64,000 nucleotides of DNA, taken from positions 124,001 to 188,000 of the forward strand of contig NZ_FONV01000016.1 of assembly GCF_900113015.1 (NCBI RefSeq). Direction: 5' to 3'. The translations under genes and the position numbers were made by a program. This stretch comes from Actinoplanes philippinensis. GTDB taxonomy: Bacteria; Actinomycetota; Actinomycetes; Mycobacteriales; Micromonosporaceae. The notes under the pieces are model-generated. The model was not told where the DNA came from and made no database searches. It saw only the letters and a program-made list of their open reading frames with translations. This document shows, in pieces, positions 50,515 through 58,192 of the stretch; within the stretch, counting starts at the first letter, position 1, and each line of letters opens with the position of its first letter.

Positions 50515-51614
50515 GACGGGGAGTTCCGGTAGGCGGCGGTCCGATCCACTGCCGCACGCATCCGAGGCAACGAGGGATGCAGATACGGCCGTAGCGAATC
50601 CGGGCGGGCATGGCCCAGCAGGTACTGTGCCTCGTCGAGTGCACCACCGGAGTCGAGAACGTCACTGGCGAACCCGTGCCGCAACATGTGCGGGTGCAAC
50701 AACCGTTCCAACCCGGCCCGCCGAGACAGAGCCACGAGCAGCTCATTGATCGCTCCGGGGCGCATCGGCACACCGACCGGCTCGCGGAACAGGTTCACCA
50801 ACACGAAGTCGCACGGCTGCGCCGCTCGGCACGCCGCCCGCTCCCACCAGTAGGCATCCCACGCCTGGACCAACAGCGCGTCCGCCGGCAGCGTCCGTTC
50901 CCGGCGTGATTTCGCGAACGCCTTCCGCGGCGACACGTCGCGCCGCACCACGTGCAGGTGCTCCTGGGCGACGTCGCAGCCCAGCGCCGAGGCGTCGAGC
51001 ATGAAATGCACGTCCTGCCGGCGCAGCGATACCAGCTCGCCACGACGCAGTCCCCGGGCCAATGCCAGCACGATGAACCGGTCCCGCGCCGATCGGCACG
51101 CTCCTACCAATGCGACGACCTCGTCCTGCGTCGCCCGATCTACCTGTCGTTCGGGATGCGGAAGCCGGTGCCGTGCTCGCGCTACGGCTCGTGGTGTGAC
51201 GTTCTCGCCCCGGACCTCGTCAGGTAGCCACCGGTCGTCGGATAGTTCGTACAACACCCCCAGCAGGTCAGCCGGGGCCAAGCCACATGCCACCCCGTGC
51301 TTGCACAGCTCCCGAACGACGGCGACGATCGCGTTGACCCGGGAAGCGCCGCGGGTGCCGCCATGGCGCAACCACAACATGAATCCGGTCAGCCGGTGCG
51401 CACCCTGCCACCAGTCCAGCCGGAGGCTGCGGCACCACGACGTGTACAAGGCCAACGCCCGTGCATACGCCTCAGTCGTACTCTCCGCGCAGCCCCGCCC
51501 GAACCGGATATGCCGCAGGAACTCATCGACCTCCGCGACCACGCGCAACTCCTCGTCAAGCACGGTCCAATAGACCTGTGCCGACGGCAAACGCACCGGG
51601 AACGCCTTCACCAT
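50511..51614 (-). CDS. TnpA-like tyrosine recombinase
   Basis: A 367-residue tyrosine recombinase, the size of Tn554 TnpA. An N-terminal SAM-like core-binding domain ('STTEAYARALALYTSWCRSL') precedes the catalytic domain with 'LALARGLRRGELVSLRRQD' (Arg I), 'HPHMLRHGFASDVLDSG' (HxxR) and 'LLGHARPDSLRPYLHPS' (His, Tyr). The ATG reading MVKAFPVR has GAGG upstream. It is the first gene of the tnpABC operon, and an IS5-type element lies between it and the transposon edge, possibly separating it from its terminal promoter. Confidence 0.9.
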   Translation of the reverse strand: MVKAFPVRLPSAQVYWTVLDEELRVVAEVDEFLRHIRFGRGCAESTTEAYARALALYTSWCRSLRLDWWQGAHRLTGFMLWLRHGGTRGASRVNAIVAVVRELCKHGVACGLAPADLLGVLYELSDDRWLPDEVRGENVTPRAVARARHRLPHPERQVDRATQDEVVALVGACRSARDRFIVLALARGLRRGELVSLRRQDVHFMLDASALGCDVAQEHLHVVRRDVSPRKAFAKSRRERTLPADALLVQAWDAYWWERAACRAAQPCDFVLVNLFREPVGVPMRPGAINELLVALSRRAGLERLLHPHMLRHGFASDVLDSGGALDEAQYLLGHARPDSLRPYLHPSLPRMRAAVDRTAAYRNSPS

Positions 51615-51702
51615 CACCACCTCGGCCGGAACGCTACGGCCGACATGCGCCAACACGGAACACCCCGACAGAAGGGTTCAACAGGTCGTTATCCGGCCCT
51701 TA

Positions 51703-52597
51703 GACCGCATCTCATTTGGGGTTGTTACTGTTCAACAGGTTCAGCCTGGCCGCGCGGCGGTAGCAGATGACAGCGCAAGCCAGGCGCAGGAATCCGCGGA
51801 AGTGGAAAGCCTTACGGTCGTAGCGGCGGACCAGACGCCGGAACCGGGTGACCCACTCCAGACAACGCTCAATGACGTAACGATGCCGGCCGAGCCGGGT
51901 CGACGACTCGATGCCCTTACGCGCGATCCGGGCCTTGATCCCGCGCCGGGCCAGAGCTTGGCGGCAGGCCCGGTAGTCGTAGCCCTTGTCGCCATGCAAC
52001 TTCGCGGGCCGCTTGCGGGGCCGGCCTACCGGCTGGCGCACCGGGCTGATGCCGTCGACCACATCTTCGAGGACCTTGTGGTCGTTGACGTTGGCAGCCG
52101 AGATGTCGGCGTGCAACGGGAGCCCGTTCCGGTCACTGATCGCGTGAATCTTGGAGCCGGGCTTACCGCGGTCTACCGGGCTCGGCCCGGTCAGATCCCC
52201 CCTTTTGCCGCCCGCACGTGCATGGCGTCGATACTGGCCCGCGACCAGTCGATCTGCCCAGCAGCGCCGAGCACATCGAGCGTGGCCTGGTGCAGCGCTT
52301 CCATCACCCCTTGTTCGACCCACTCCGTGAACCGCCGGTGCGTGGTGGCCGACGAGATCGGGAACGACTCCGGCAACTCGTTCCAGGCGCAGCCGGAGTC
52401 GAGCACGTACAGGATCGCCGCAAGCGCTACGCGATCGTCGATACGCCGCCGCCCGCCGCCTTGATGCCTTTTCGGGTGCTCGGGCAGCAGCGGCTGCGCA
52501 AGGTCCCACAACGATTCCGGGCAGTACTTCTCCACATCACCCACGACCAGTACAACGAGTGATGTTGTGCTGCAACAACCCCAAACGAGATGCGGTC
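51703..52597 (-). mobile_element. IS5-family element (IS427/IS1031-like) near the transposon end
   Basis: Inverted repeats of ~24 bp starting GACCGCATCTC occur at 51703-51726 and 52574-52597 with one mismatch. The element is 895 bp and is flanked by the direct repeat TTA (51700-51702, 52598-52600), the TNA target typical of this group. It sits inside the Tn554-like transposon between tnpA and its end. Confidence 0.88.
51712..52544 (-). CDS. IS5-family transposase made by -1 frameshifting (two overlapping frames)
   Basis: Frame 1 (52544-52191) encodes 'ESLWDLAQPLLPEHP', 'YVLDSGCAWNELPESFP' and 'IDWSRASIDAMHVRAAKGG', including the first catalytic Asp. It ends just after the slippery run AAAAGGGGGG (plus-strand 52199-52208). 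Frame 2 (-1) continues 'GDLTGPSPVDRGKPGSKIHAI', 'KLHGDKGYDYRACRQAL' (second Asp) and 'RHRYVIERCLEWVTRFRRLVRRYDR' (Glu) to 51712. Such programmed -1 slippage is well known for this IS5 subgroup. The GTG start at 52544 is tentative. Confidence 0.85.
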
Positions 52598-52640
52598 TTA
52601 TGCGCAACAGTGCACGACACCTGTACGACCCCGACAGAGG

Positions 52641-53018
52641 ACCGTGATCCCGCACGAGGCCGACGTGGTGGTCTGCGGCTGGATCCCTGGCCGGGGCCGG
52701 CTGCGGGACACCATCGGCGCGCTGCTGGTCGGCGCCTACGACCGCGCCGGGCGGCTGCATCTGGTCGGCCGGGTCGGCAGCGGCCTGTCCGGTGCCTCCC
52801 GGCAGCAGCTGCAGCAGCAGCTTGCGCCGTTGCGCCGCCCTCAACCGCCGGCCGGGCACGCCGAGGCCATGGCCATGACCGAGGCGACCTGGGTCGACCC
52901 GCAGGTGGTCGCCCGGATCGCCTATCGGTCCTGGACCAGCGGCACCCAGCTACGGCACCCGGTGTACCGGGGTGTGCTCGACGACCGGGACATCTCGGCC
53001 GCGCAAATGCCCGAGTAG
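52641..53018 (+). pseudogene. ATP-dependent DNA ligase, C-terminal OB-fold part
   Basis: 125 codons reading 'TVIPHEADVVVCGWIPGRG', 'GALLVGAYDRAGRLHLVG', 'WVDPQVVARIAYRSWTSG' and 'LRHPVYRGVLDDRD', the OB-fold domain of LigD/LigC-type ligases. It begins exactly where the fragment ending at 39732 stops ('WVKT' then 'VIPHEAD'), on the same strand and in the same frame. The joined protein would be ~345 residues. Only 17 bp separate its stop from the convergent HTH gene. Confidence 0.88.
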
Positions 53019-53035
53019 CCGCCTCGGCCCGCGCG

Positions 53036-53461
53036 TTACTGTGCAGGTCCTTCCCAGCCAGGGCGTCGACGGAACGGGACAAGGTGAGAGCTGGCGTCGG
53101 TGGCTTGGCGGCGTAGCGCGGTGTTCTCGGTGTGCAGCGCCGCGATCACCGTGGCGGCGGCGTCGAGCTGCGCTTGCAGCGTGCGGCGCTCAAGGGTGCT
53201 GGCGCGCAGACGTTCGCGTAGTTTTTCTAGTTGTTCATCGCGACGGCGAACGGCCAGGCCGGTAGGGCTGTCACCGGCGCGGGCGTCCCATTCGGCGAGG
53301 ATGTCAGCGGCGCGGTTCATCGTGGCCCGGCTGACTTGGGCTTCACGCCAGAGGTTGTTCTTGGTCAGCGTGCCGTCGGTGTGTAGTGGTCGGCCGTTGA
53401 ACAGCCGTTGCATCGCCTCACGCAGTCGTTGCCGGGTGGCGGGCGACACGCCGGCGCTCAT
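53036..53461 (-). CDS. TnpC-like HTH/coiled-coil protein of a second recombinase module
   Basis: A 141-residue protein with an N-terminal DNA-binding-like part ('LTKNNLWREAQVSRATMNRAADIL') and a C-terminal coiled coil ('EQLEKLRERLRASTLERRTLQAQLDA'). It parallels the tnpC product at 47495 in size class, domain order and position after a recombinase gene. The ATG overlaps the recombinase stop (ATGA). It is convergent with the ligase C-terminal fragment. Confidence 0.75.
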   Translation of the reverse strand: MSAGVSPATRQRLREAMQRLFNGRPLHTDGTLTKNNLWREAQVSRATMNRAADILAEWDARAGDSPTGLAVRRRDEQLEKLRERLRASTLERRTLQAQLDAAATVIAALHTENTALRRQATDASSHLVPFRRRPGWEGPAQ

Positions 53462-55090
53462 GGGTGGTGCCGATCGAGGACGCGGTCTACTTCCTTGAGT
53501 TCGGCCTCGATACGGCGCCGGTGGTTGGGGGCCAGTTTGTCGGTGTCCAGCAGGTGGTGCAGGGACGACTGCTCGGCGCTCCAGATCGGGATGTGCGCGG
53601 GGGCGATGATGCTGTTCGCGCAGCGGCCGGGCTGGCAGCGGTCGAGCAGGGGGCCCCGGTGGCCGTCCGGCACGATGGCGTCTTCCAGGCACTTTGCCCC
53701 GGTGGGATCGTTGTCGTTCATGGTGCAGTGGTTGAGTTTGCCGAACCGAATCGAGATCCGGGTGCGGCGCAGCAGGTCGTGTTCGACGCGCACGTCGCCG
53801 CGGCGGGCTTGGTTGGTGGCGCGTAGTTGCTCGGCCTGGGCGCGGACGGCGGCGAACGTTTCGCGCATGCGGTCGGCGCCCGGGCCGAACCCGATGGCGT
53901 GACCGTCGGTGTCGGCGTCGAAGAGTTCGGTCAGACGCTCGAAACGGCGTTCGGTGATCGATTTGTCGAGTTGACGTGCCCAGGAGGGGTCGTTGTCCAT
54001 GTAGCTGCTGGTGACGCGGTTCGCCAGGGCTCGGGTGGCGACGTGCTTGAGTTGCATCCCGACGGCGATCTCGGCTCCCGGAACGTCACGGGTCAGCATG
54101 GCCATGGTGCGCCGGAACATGTGCGGTGTGACCTTGCCTGGCGGGATGAGTTCCAGGCCGCTGATGTGCCGCCACCGGTTCATGTGGTTGATGAGGTCGA
54201 CGATCGCGGCGATGCTGGCGAAGCCGTCCCCCGTGCGCTTTCCGGTCACTGTGGCGAATGTCAGGGTTTCGTGCTGTGACAGCCGGGCCGCGGTCTCGAG
54301 AGCGCGGGCTACGGGCGGGGTGATCCACCAGTGCTTGACCGGCAGCGCTGGGTCCAGCTTCTGCTTGGTGGATTTCACCGCGGGGCTGCCGTAGTAGTCG
54401 GCCACGGCGTCTTTAGTGATCTGCCGTAGTTCCGAGTCGCGCATCATCGACAGTGCGGCGGTGAAGACGTAGCAGGCGTTGCGCAATGTCACCTGTTCCA
54501 GCCAGAGTTCGCGGCTGCCCAAGGCGTCGTGCCAGGGCCCGCGGGTGCCGTCGGGCCGGCTCACCTCGACGAGGTCGGCGAGCAGACCCGGGCGGGTGCG
54601 TCCGGCGGCGGCCAGGCGGTCGACGGCGGCTGTTCGTCGCGGCCCGTGAGGGGTGTCGCTTTGGAAGAAGGACGGGGAGACGCCGAGGATGCTGGCGAGT
54701 ATCCGCCGGTGGGGCACCGGGTTCGGTCCTTCGCCGACGTGGGGGCGGCGCAAAGGCACGGTGCTGGTGGGGTCGCTCAGCCAGGCTTGGAAGCGTTGTT
54801 CCCCGGCGCCTCGTCCGCTGGCCGGTCTGTTCTTCAGGTCGCCCCAGTGGTCGGTGGCACGGATGATGTCGGGGGCGAACACGTCGATGTAGGTCCAGCA
54901 GTTGCGCAGCAGCGGGAACCAGATGTCCGGTGGGATCGCCGGGGTCCGTAGCGGCGCGACGATCGGCTGGTTGGCCACGGCGTTGGTGGAGACACCCGGC
55001 CACGGGTCGTGGGGGATTCCCGCGCCGGTCAGGGCGGCACGGAACCGGTGCAGGGCTTTGATCAGGTGAACCCGGGGATCGGCCTGTCTC
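53458..55090 (-). pseudogene. TnpB-like recombinase, 5'-truncated
   Basis: The frame is open from a TGA near 55091 without an ATG; 'RVHLIKALHRFRAALTGAG' precedes the nominal GTG at 54978, so the N-terminus is lost. Recombinase-like features follow: 'FTAALSMMRDSELRQI', 'GKVTPHMFRRTMAMLT' (HxxRR), 'GMQLKHVATRALANRVTSSYM' (His, candidate Tyr), and a C-terminal Cys/His cluster ('NHCTMNDNDPTGAKC', 'RCQPGRC'). It is related in layout to the TnpB-like protein at 48019. The truncation point meets an istB fragment. At least ~200 N-terminal residues and any upstream tnpA are missing. Confidence 0.7.
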
Positions 55091-55095
55091 CAGCT

Positions 55096-55422
55096 TCAAC
55101 CGGTCACTGCGATGACCAGCGGTGGGCCTCTCATCCCACACGGTTTCTCAGCGCCTCGTGGCGCACAGCCGAGCTCGTCGATGCAAAGCAGGTCGACGCG
55201 TCCGTAACGGGCGATGGTTTTGGTCAGGACTCGATCATCGGCGGCTTCGACGAGTTCGTTGACCAGCTTGGTGGCCAGGGCGTAGCGGACGCGGTAGCCG
55301 GCCATCGCGGCTTCGGTGCCCAGGGCGATGAGCAGATGGGACTTGCCGGTCCCGGAATCGCCGAGCGGTTCCTCGGGTGGGACGCTTCTCGCCATTCGAC
55401 TCCGGAAAGGCAAACCCGGCAC
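55096..55422 (-). pseudogene. IS21-type IstB helper ATPase fragment
   Basis: The frame includes the P-loop 'LGDSGTGKSHLLIALGTEA', 'RVRYALATKLVNELVEA' and Walker B 'VDLLCIDELG' of IstB/DnaC-like helper ATPases. Homology covers only ~85 residues, with unrelated sequence on both sides and no istA. It is a leftover that probably marks the deletion that truncated the recombinase. Confidence 0.75.
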
Positions 55423-55457
55423 GACAGCGGGGTCCCGCCTTTACTGGGCGCCCCGAA

Positions 55458-55793
55458 TCACATGATCGTTCCTGTGGACCCCGTTCGACAGTTGGTGAGT
55501 TCCAGCCGGTACCAGCTGTAAACGCCGGTGATCCGTTCAGCCCACTGGGCAGTTGCCCGGGTTTTCACGATCGCCCAGTTGTTCGTGTCCCGGACCCGCC
55601 AGTCACACAGAGTCCCGGCAGGCGTCGTAATGTTGATCCAGATCACGCCGTCGCCGGCAGGCACTGCGCCGGTTTCGCAGCCGCTCCACGGCACGGTGCA
55701 GAACCCGGTGGCAGCCTGCGCGGGCTGGGCGGTGACGGAAACAAGACCGGCCGTTGCCATCAGCACGGCCGCCGCGTTTAGCAGCTTTTTCAT
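55458..55793 (-). CDS. Small secreted protein
   Basis: A 111-residue protein with a Sec signal peptide (MKKLLNAAAVLMATAGLVSV, cleavage likely after AQA) and a mature part of ~80 residues with four Cys ('TGFCTVPWSGCETG', 'TLCDWRV', 'LTNCRTG'), suggesting disulfide bonds. The second ATG (55793) is used because GAGGG lies six bases before it, while the first ATG (55799) abuts that sequence. No family was recognised. It ends near the istB fragment. Confidence 0.65.
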   Translation of the reverse strand: MKKLLNAAAVLMATAGLVSVTAQPAQAATGFCTVPWSGCETGAVPAGDGVIWINITTPAGTLCDWRVRDTNNWAIVKTRATAQWAERITGVYSWYRLELTNCRTGSTGTIM

Positions 55794-55885
55794 AGCCATC
55801 CCTCTTCGCTGAGGTCGAACATGCGTGAGGGCAGCGTTACGTACGGTTCTGGCATGGAGCTGTCAGCGATCTGGATGAGATCCGA

Positions 55886-56119
55886 TCAGGTGCGGGTGCG
55901 CCGGACCTGTTCGGCCCACAGGTGCAGCTGCCGGGCGAGGTCGTCGGCCTGGTCGGGGCTCAACCGTGCGGTCATGCCGGTGCCGAGCAGGCTCACGTTG
56001 ACCCAGATGTGGTCGTCGCGGGTGCCGCCGGTGACGGCGCCGCCGTGCATGCGGTCACCCCAGCCGCGTTCGTTGCCGTGTGTGCCTGCCGCTTGCCGTT
56101 CGTTTGGCCTGCGCTCCAT
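55886..56119 (-). CDS. Small hypothetical protein
   Basis: About 77 residues. The C-terminal half ('DHIWVNVSLLGTGMTARLSPDQADDLARQLHLWAEQV') looks like a compact alpha/beta domain with a final amphipathic helix, a pattern of small actinobacterial hypotheticals. Alternative starts exist at 56140 and 56050, and no clear ribosome-binding site decides. Function unknown. Confidence 0.5.
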   Translation of the reverse strand: MERRPNERQAAGTHGNERGWGDRMHGGAVTGGTRDDHIWVNVSLLGTGMTARLSPDQADDLARQLHLWAEQVRRTRT

Positions 56120-56354
56120 CCGTAGACGATATGCAGGCATCTATTTCTGCACTGTTAGTGAAACACCGTCCGAACGCGCGTCTATCCGGGAACCTCGCAA
56201 CCCTCACACACCGGTCGATGATCGGCTACGTCGGGTGTCTATGCGGGTTACCTCTAACCGGGGATCGACGTAAGAGGCGTGCACTGGGATGGTTCTTTCC
56301 GCCACACACAAGCCGCAACACGTCATCTTCAACACGAATGCGAGAAAACTGCAC

Positions 56355-56915
56355 ATGAGTCTGCACCTCGACGAAAACGCCGTCCGCGCCAACGCCGCCG
56401 ACATCGCTGGCCGCGCCGCGAAGCGCAAGTCCCGCAAGATCTGGGCGTTCGCCGCCGTCGGCACGCTGATGGCGACCGGCGCCGCCTACGCCGCGGTGCA
56501 GCTGTTCTCGTACGGCACGATCAGCCAGGACGCGGCGACGATGAAGGAACTCAACCTCACCGAGGCGAAGCTGACCGGGTCGCTGGTGCCGGGGCAGACC
56601 GTCGGCGGTTCGGTGAAGGTGGCGAACCCGAACGACTTCCCGGTGAAGGTCACCGCCGTGATCCTGAAGGATGCGTCGCTGCAGGCGACCGGGCAGGGCT
56701 GCGACCCGGCGACCGTGTCTCCCGGCGGCTCCGTGGCCGCGTACCCGGCCGGCGGCGCCGGCCACAAGATCGTGCTGGCGGCTCCGGTGACCATCAACGC
56801 CAACGGCGGACCCGTCACCGTCACCGTTCCCGGTGCCGTCTCCCAGGCCGGCACCGCGACCGGCCTGTGCGCGGTGTCCGCGGACTTCGCGGTGGAGGCC
56901 AGCGTCGGCTCCTGA
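56355..56915 (+). CDS. Membrane-anchored or secreted protein of unknown function
   Basis: A 186-residue protein with a cytoplasmic N-terminus ('DENAVRANAADIAGRAAKRKSRK'), one transmembrane segment ('IWAFAAVGTLMATGAAYAAVQLF') and a ~130-residue beta-rich extracellular part with two Cys ('GQGCDPATVS', 'TGLCAVS'), similar in style to small immunoglobulin-like surface domains. The ATG at 56355 was chosen as the start of the acidic/basic N-terminus; an in-frame start at 56289 is less likely. A strong terminator follows, so it is monocistronic. Confidence 0.65.
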   Translation: MSLHLDENAVRANAADIAGRAAKRKSRKIWAFAAVGTLMATGAAYAAVQLFSYGTISQDAATMKELNLTEAKLTGSLVPGQTVGGSVKVANPNDFPVKVTAVILKDASLQATGQGCDPATVSPGGSVAAYPAGGAGHKIVLAAPVTINANGGPVTVTVPGAVSQAGTATGLCAVSADFAVEASVGS

Positions 56916-56939
56916 TCTGCGGGCCTGCTCGAAGGGGGC

Positions 56940-56986
56940 ATAGGCGGTGCGGTGACCTCGTGGGGGTCACCGCACCGCCTATTTTT
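56940..56986 (+). terminator. Intrinsic terminator
   Basis: An 18-bp perfect stem (56940-56957 with 56965-56982), 7-nt loop, followed by TTTTT. It lies 25 bp after the membrane-anchored protein gene. Confidence 0.9.
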
Positions 56987-57003
56987 GTGCCTGCGGACAG
57001 TAG

Positions 57004-57462
57004 TGGGCCGCCCGGACTCAAAGTCTCGGACGGCCCAGGCCGAGACAGGTACAACGCCACCGCGTGGGCCTTGAACTGTGCGGGATGGTGCTTGTTCGCC
57101 AGCCTGCTTCAGGACTCCTGATCTACCCGGCCCTCACGATCCGAGGTTCAAGTGTCCAAGATCAAGCGGGAAGGCCCGATCCCGCCAATGGGCATGTTCG
57201 AACATTGCTCACCTAATCCGCCGGGGCGAGCCGAAGATCGGGCTGGACCGCCCATGGCTCTTGCATTCTCGTGCAGCAACGGACTGAGCAGATATTGCAT
57301 GGGCTGAGAGGTCACAACAGCCGGGTCCGGTGAGTGCACGTGAGTCCCGCACCGGCACAGCCGGCAGATCCTGTTCAAGACCCGAAGTCAGTAGTCAGGG
57401 CACGGGTCAGAACGGCCGGTACGGGATTCACGATCATTCTCACTGTCAGATCAGGAGCATGA
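57004..57462. other. Gene-free stretch with a second hairpin
   Basis: TGGGCCG (57004-57010) pairs with CGGCCCA (57031-57037) with further pairing inside (GGACT/AGTC). It may back up the terminator at 56940 or terminate other transcripts. No supported gene was seen between 57038 and the end of rpsN at 57463. Confidence 0.5.
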
Positions 57463-57756
57463 TCACCAGGAGGCCTTGCGGATGCCGGGCAGTTCGCCGC
57501 GCAGGGCCATCTCGCGGAAACGGACGCGGGACAGGCCGAAGCGGCTGAACACGCCGCGTGGACGGCCGTCGATCATGTCCCGGTTGCGGCGGCGCGACGG
57601 GCTGGCGTCGCGGGGAAGCCTGGCCATGGCGCGCATCGCGTCGGCTCGCGTCTGCGGGTCGAGGATCTGCTTCTTCAGTTCGGCGCGCCGGTCGTAATGC
57701 CGGAGGGACAGTTCGGCGCGGCGTTTCTCCCGCTCGGTGAGGCTGCGGCGGGCCAT
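57463..57756 (-). CDS. rpsN: 30S ribosomal protein S14, zinc-independent paralogue
   Basis: A 97-residue uS14 protein. The C-terminus 'RNRDMIDGRPRGVFSRFGLSRVRFREMALRGELPGIRKASW'-type is conserved, and the CxxC...CxxC zinc ribbon of the primary actinobacterial S14 is absent. Such C-minus forms replace zinc-containing S14 under zinc starvation. The ATG overlaps the L33 stop. It is the third gene of the leftward L28-L33-S14 set from the Zur-box promoter. Confidence 0.93.
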   Translation of the reverse strand: MARRSLTEREKRRAELSLRHYDRRAELKKQILDPQTRADAMRAMARLPRDASPSRRRNRDMIDGRPRGVFSRFGLSRVRFREMALRGELPGIRKASW

Positions 57757-57923
57757 CAGCGGTCCTCCCGGAAGTCGACATGTTTGCGCGCGACCGGGTC
57801 GTACTTGCGCAGGACCAGGCGGTCGGGGTTGTTGCGGCGGTTCTTGCGGGTGACGTAGGTGTAGCCGGTGCCGGCGGTGCTGCGCATCTTGATCACGGGC
57901 CGGATGTCGGTGCTCTTGGCCAT
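57756..57923 (-). CDS. rpmG: 50S ribosomal protein L33, zinc-independent paralogue
   Basis: A 55-residue bL33 protein starting MAKSTDIRPVIKMRSTAG, then 'YTYVTRKNRRNNPDRLVL' and ending 'RKHVDFRED'. It has no Cys, so it lacks the zinc ribbon. It is nested between L28 and S14 with 1-nt overlaps at both ends, so all three are translationally coupled. Confidence 0.95.
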   Translation of the reverse strand: MAKSTDIRPVIKMRSTAGTGYTYVTRKNRRNNPDRLVLRKYDPVARKHVDFREDR

Positions 57924-58156
57924 CAGATCTTGACCCCCTTGGCGCGCAGCCGGGCGATCACGGCGTCGATGCCGTCCCGGTCGATGATCTTGATGCCGGT
58001 GGTGCTGACGGTGAGCCGGACGGGGGTGCCGTCGGCGAGGCGGTAGCGGCGGCGCTGGATGTTGGGGTTCCAGCGGCGGCGGGTGCGGCGGTGGGAGTGC
58101 GACACGGCGTTGCCGAAGCTTGGCTTGGCGCCGGTCACGTCACAGACGTTGGACAT
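57923..58156 (-). CDS. rpmB: 50S ribosomal protein L28, alternative (zinc-starvation) paralogue
   Basis: A 77-residue bL28 protein: MSNVCDVTGAKPSFGNAVSH, then 'RRTRRRWNPNIQRRRY' and 'VSTTGIKIIDRDG'. It has a single Cys near the N-terminus and no CxxC pairs. It is the first gene leftward of the shared Zur-box region. The start codon lies 17 bp from the box, so the transcript is probably leaderless or has a very short leader. Confidence 0.95.
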   Translation of the reverse strand: MSNVCDVTGAKPSFGNAVSHSHRRTRRRWNPNIQRRRYRLADGTPVRLTVSTTGIKIIDRDGIDAVIARLRAKGVKI

Positions 58157-58172
58157 GGTGGCGACTTTACAA

Positions 58173-58187
58173 TGAAAACCGTTTCCA
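58173..58187. promoter_or_regulatory. Zur box between rpmB and mrf
   Basis: TGAAAACCGTTTCCA is a near-palindromic 15-mer close to the actinobacterial Zur-box form TGAAAATnATTTTCA. It lies in a gap of only ~36-45 bp between divergent start codons, so one bound Zur would block both promoters. Confidence 0.8.
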
Positions 58188-58192
58188 ACAAG

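Larger units (their letters stand above)
39732..52642 (-). mobile_element. Tn554-like transposon (about 12.9 kb) inserted in a DNA ligase gene
   Basis: Both edges are defined by the ligase reading frame: WVKT ends at 39732 and the continuation starts at 52641. Reading leftward from the right edge come tnpA, tnpB and tnpC, a cargo DNA ligase, an unknown gene, a double AAA+ ATPase and an IS110 at the far end. tnpA begins ~130 bp from the edge once the later IS5 is removed. The edges carry inverted CTGTC motifs (39737-39741; 52633-52637). Two IS5-type elements inserted later. The exact end bases cannot be fixed by eye. Confidence 0.75.
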
